From NCBI GenBank assembly GCA_022360335.1, contig JAKSCZ010000412.1, positions 1 through 9,701 on the forward strand: a DNA stretch of 9,701 nucleotides, in the 5' to 3' direction. A program made the position numbers and the translations under genes. The stretch comes from Pseudomonadota bacterium (GTDB lineage Bacteria > Pseudomonadota > Gammaproteobacteria > Steroidobacterales > Woeseiaceae). Shown here one piece after another: positions 7,563 to 9,701 of this stretch (positions are counted from its first letter, which is position 1; each line of letters starts with the position of its first letter). The notes under the pieces are model-generated. The model had not been told where the DNA came from. It ran no database searches and saw only the letters and a list, made by a program, of their open reading frames with translations.

Positions 7563-8420
7563 ATGACCGAAAAGAGATTCACGGGGACGAGTTCCTATAT
7601 CGCGACGGACGACCTGAGCATGGCCGTCAATGCCGCGGTCACGCTCGAGCGGCCGATCCTGATCAAAGGCGAGCCCGGCACGGGCAAGACGCAGCTCGCG
7701 ACGGAGGTCGCCGGCGCCCTCGACAAGCCGCTGCACGAGTGGCACATCAAGTCGACCACCAAGGCGCAGCAGGGGCTCTACGAGTACGATGCGGTGGCGC
7801 GGCTGCGGGACTCGCAGCTCGGCGACGACCGCGTCCACGACATCTCGAACTACATCGTGCGGGGCAAGATCTGGGAGGCCTTCGAGTCCGACGCGCAGCC
7901 GGTTCTGCTCATCGACGAGATCGACAAGGCCGATATCGAGTTCCCGAACGACCTGTTGCGCGAGCTCGATCGCATGGAGTTCTACGTGTACGAGACCCGG
8001 CAGCTCGTGCAGGCGAAGCACCGGCCGATCATCGTCATTACGAGCAACAACGAGAAGGAGCTGCCCGACGCGTTCCTGCGCCGGTGCTTCTTCCATTACA
8101 TCGAGTTCCCCGACAAGGACACGATGGCCGACATCGTCAACGTGCATTTCCCGAACCTCAAGAAGGACCTGCTTGCCGAGGCGCTCGATGCGTTCTACCG
8201 GGTGCGCGACGTGCGCGGCCTGAAGAAGAAACCGTCGACCTCGGAGCTCCTCGACTGGATCAAGTTGCTGCTCGCCGAGGACATTCCGCCCGAGGTTCTG
8301 CGCGGCGACGACAAGCGCAGTGCGATCCCGCCCCTGTACGGTGCGCTGCTGAAGAACGAACAGGACGTGCACCTGTTCGAGCAGCTCGTGTTCCTGGACC
8401 GCCGCAGCAACCCCCAATAG
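7563..8420 (+). CDS. MoxR-type AAA+ ATPase (CoxD-like)
   Basis: This 285-residue cytoplasmic AAA+ ATPase is of the MoxR class, whose members work with von Willebrand A proteins as chaperones that mature enzymes or insert metals. Walker A GEPGTGKT is at residues 36-43 (Lys42). Walker B LLIDEIDKAD has Asp118 and Glu119. Sensor 1 is ITSNNEKELPD (Asn162/163), followed by FLRR with arginine-finger candidates Arg173/174. A helical lid domain follows. The ATG at 7563 gives a normal N-terminus (FTGTSSYIATDDLSMAVNAA) with only a weak GGA upstream. The VWA gene starts 4 bp after the stop, so the two are almost certainly made together. It resembles CoxD of carbon monoxide dehydrogenase loci, but no molybdenum hydroxylase gene is in the window. 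The client is unknown. Confidence 0.93.
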   Translation: MTEKRFTGTSSYIATDDLSMAVNAAVTLERPILIKGEPGTGKTQLATEVAGALDKPLHEWHIKSTTKAQQGLYEYDAVARLRDSQLGDDRVHDISNYIVRGKIWEAFESDAQPVLLIDEIDKADIEFPNDLLRELDRMEFYVYETRQLVQAKHRPIIVITSNNEKELPDAFLRRCFFHYIEFPDKDTMADIVNVHFPNLKKDLLAEALDAFYRVRDVRGLKKKPSTSELLDWIKLLLAEDIPPEVLRGDDKRSAIPPLYGALLKNEQDVHLFEQLVFLDRRSNPQ

Positions 8421-8424
8421 CGCC

Positions 8425-9600
8425 GTGCTGCTGCCGTTCTTCTACATGCTTCGCGAGGGCGGTATCAAGACGTCGATCACGGAATGGCTGGCGCTGCTGG
8501 CGGCGCTCGGGAAGGGGCTCGCCGGACAGAGCGTCGACGGCTTCTACTACCTTGCTCGCGCGACGCTCGTCAAAGACGAGTCGGAGCTGGACCGCTTCGA
8601 CCGCATCTTCGGCGCGTATTTCCGCGGCGTCGAGGATTCTCTCGAGGATCTGTTCCGGGATGTCCCCGACGAGTGGCTGCGCCACCAGGCGGAATTGCTG
8701 CTCACCGGGGAAGAGCGCGCCCGGATCGAGGCGATGGGCGGCTTCGAGGAACTCATGCGGGCCTTGCAGGAACGGCTCGACGAGCAGCAGGATCGCCACG
8801 AAGGCGGCAGCAAGTGGATCGGGACGGCGGGGACCTCGCCGTTCGGCGCCTACGGTTACAACCCCGAGGGCGTTCGCATGGGCCAGGAGGGATCGCGCAA
8901 TCGCAGCGCCGTGAAGGTCTGGGACAGGCGCGAGTACCGCAATCTCGACGATTCGATCGAACTCGGCACGCGCAACATCAAGGTAGCGCTGCGGCGCCTT
9001 CGAAGATTCGCTCGCGAGGGCGCTGCGGACCAGCTCGACCTCGACGACACGATCGACAAGACGGCCCGCAACGCGGGCCTCCTGGACATCCGGATGGTTC
9101 CGGAGCGACACAATGCGATCAAGGTGCTGCTGTGCCTCGACATCGGCGGCTCGATGGACGATCACGTCCGTATCTGCGAAGAGCTGTTCTCGGCCGCACG
9201 CAGCGAGTTCAAGCATCTCGAGTATTTCTATTTCCACAACTTCATTTACGAAGCGCTGTGGAAGGACAATCGCCGGCGCCGGTCCGAGAAGACGCCGACG
9301 CTGGATATTGCGCACAAGTACGGGTCGGACTACAAGCTGGTTTTCGTCGGCGACGCGACGATGAGCCCTTACGAGATCGTCTACGCGGGCGGTAGCGTCG
9401 AGCACTGGAACGAGGAGCCCGGCGCCGTGTGGATCAAGCGTCTTCTGAACACCTACCCGAAAGCCGTCTGGCTGAATCCGGAACCCGAGGAGCGCTGGGA
9501 GTACACACCGTCGACGAAGCTCGTTCGCGAGCTCATGGGCGATCGTATGTACCCGCTAAGCATCGCGGGTCTCGACGACGCGATCCGGGCACTTCACTGA
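8425..9600 (+). CDS. CoxE-like von Willebrand factor A domain protein
   Basis: This 391-residue protein is of the VWA/CoxE type that partners MoxR ATPases. The GTG at 8425 is chosen because the family N-terminus begins with a stretch like LLPFFYMLREGGIKTSITEWLALL; the ATG at 8446 would remove seven of these residues. There is no Shine-Dalgarno sequence, and the 4-bp gap from the MoxR gene points to coupled translation. The first part is mostly helical and charged. A Gly-rich linker around GTAGTSPFGAYGYNPEG is followed by a basic stretch (ALRRLRRFAREG). The VWA fold then carries the metal-ion-dependent adhesion site DIGGS (Asp239, Gly241, Ser243), and a later VGDATMSPYEI supplies Asp310 and Thr312 as further candidate ligands. 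No signal peptide or membrane segment is seen, so it is probably cytoplasmic. Its function in this organism is inferred only from the pairing. Confidence 0.92.
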   Translation: MLLPFFYMLREGGIKTSITEWLALLAALGKGLAGQSVDGFYYLARATLVKDESELDRFDRIFGAYFRGVEDSLEDLFRDVPDEWLRHQAELLLTGEERARIEAMGGFEELMRALQERLDEQQDRHEGGSKWIGTAGTSPFGAYGYNPEGVRMGQEGSRNRSAVKVWDRREYRNLDDSIELGTRNIKVALRRLRRFAREGAADQLDLDDTIDKTARNAGLLDIRMVPERHNAIKVLLCLDIGGSMDDHVRICEELFSAARSEFKHLEYFYFHNFIYEALWKDNRRRRSEKTPTLDIAHKYGSDYKLVFVGDATMSPYEIVYAGGSVEHWNEEPGAVWIKRLLNTYPKAVWLNPEPEERWEYTPSTKLVRELMGDRMYPLSIAGLDDAIRALH

Positions 9601-9608
9601 CGCGGCAG

Positions 9609-9668
9609 GTAGGAGGGCCTTCAGGTCGTAGGAGGGCCTTCAGGCCGTGTAGGAGGGCCTTCAGGCCC
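9609..9668 (+). repeat. Three tandem GTAG-type REP-like palindromes
   Basis: Three copies of GTAGGAGGGCCTTCAGG begin at 9609, 9628 and 9649, separated by 2-nt spacers. Copies 2 and 3 extend to a full palindrome. Copy 3 gives GGGCC-TTCA-GGCCC (9655-9668 allows a 6-bp stem with a 2-nt loop). Copy 1 has lost the last CC (TC instead). The GTAG head followed by a small hairpin is the hallmark of repetitive extragenic palindromes mobilised by RAYT (Y1-type) transposases in Pseudomonas, Stenotrophomonas and relatives. No transposase gene lies in the window. The cluster begins 9 bp after the VWA stop codon and could act as a transcription stop or mRNA 3' stabiliser. Confidence 0.88.
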
Positions 9669-9680
9669 GAAAGGCGGGTT

Positions 9681-9701
9681 CGCGGCTAAAGCCGCTCCTA
9701 C
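9681..9701 (-). repeat. Inverted GTAG-type REP with different stem
   Basis: Read on the minus strand this begins GTAGGAGCGGCTTTAGCC, with hairpin GCGGC-TTTA-GCCGC. It shares the GTAGGAG head with the three plus-strand copies but has a different stem, and it faces them across 12 bp. Paired REPs in opposite orientation form a BIME-like unit. The window ends exactly at its GTAG head, so the cluster may continue. Confidence 0.85.

Noticed and set aside
9609..9667. Three regularly spaced repeats as a short CRISPR array
   Set aside because: The period is only about 19-21 bp with 2-nt spacers and the units are palindromic with a GTAG head, so they are REPs and not repeat-spacer units.
9429..9689. 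86-codon open frame running past the VWA gene
   Set aside because: It overlaps the VWA gene in another frame and then runs into the REP repeats. It has no ribosome site and no motif.

Overview
The window is a compact, high-GC stretch of bacterial chromosome. Every gene I can support is on the + strand. The protein types, the tkt-gap-pgk-pyk order and the GTAG-type REP repeats suggest a gammaproteobacterium, perhaps near the Xanthomonadales/Chromatiales side. That placement is inference from gene content and was not computed.

Layout. Positions 2-3532 hold the 3' two thirds of a transketolase gene (its start lies before the window), then gap and pgk. They are separated by only 18 and 21 bp and look like one operon of the pentose phosphate pathway and lower glycolysis. 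At 3533-3603, directly after the pgk stop codon, is a 71-bp compound inverted repeat. The rest of the 185-bp gap carries a candidate extended -10 that would start transcription at or next to the ATG of pykA. pykA (3718-5160) is a PykA-type pyruvate kinase. It overlaps by 4 bp (ATGA) a membrane-anchored or exported penicillin-acylase-family (S45) amidase of unknown substrate (5157-7523). After a 39-bp gap come a MoxR-type AAA+ ATPase (7563-8420) and a CoxE-like VWA protein (8425-9600), 4 bp apart. The window ends in a cluster of REP-like palindromes (9609-9701), three in one orientation and one reversed.

How the parts fit. Gap, Pgk and Pyk cover three of the five steps from glyceraldehyde-3-phosphate to pyruvate, and transketolase feeds glyceraldehyde-3-phosphate into them. 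The acylase is probably translationally coupled to pykA but has no evident metabolic link to it. The MoxR/VWA pair is a familiar chaperone-like module, with no recognisable client protein in view.

Most of the window is ordinary. I do not see a clearly new multi-gene system. The strongest structural signals are the two unrelated repeat elements and the possible leaderless promoter of pykA. The acylase and the MoxR/VWA pair are recognisable families whose substrate and client cannot be read from the sequence.
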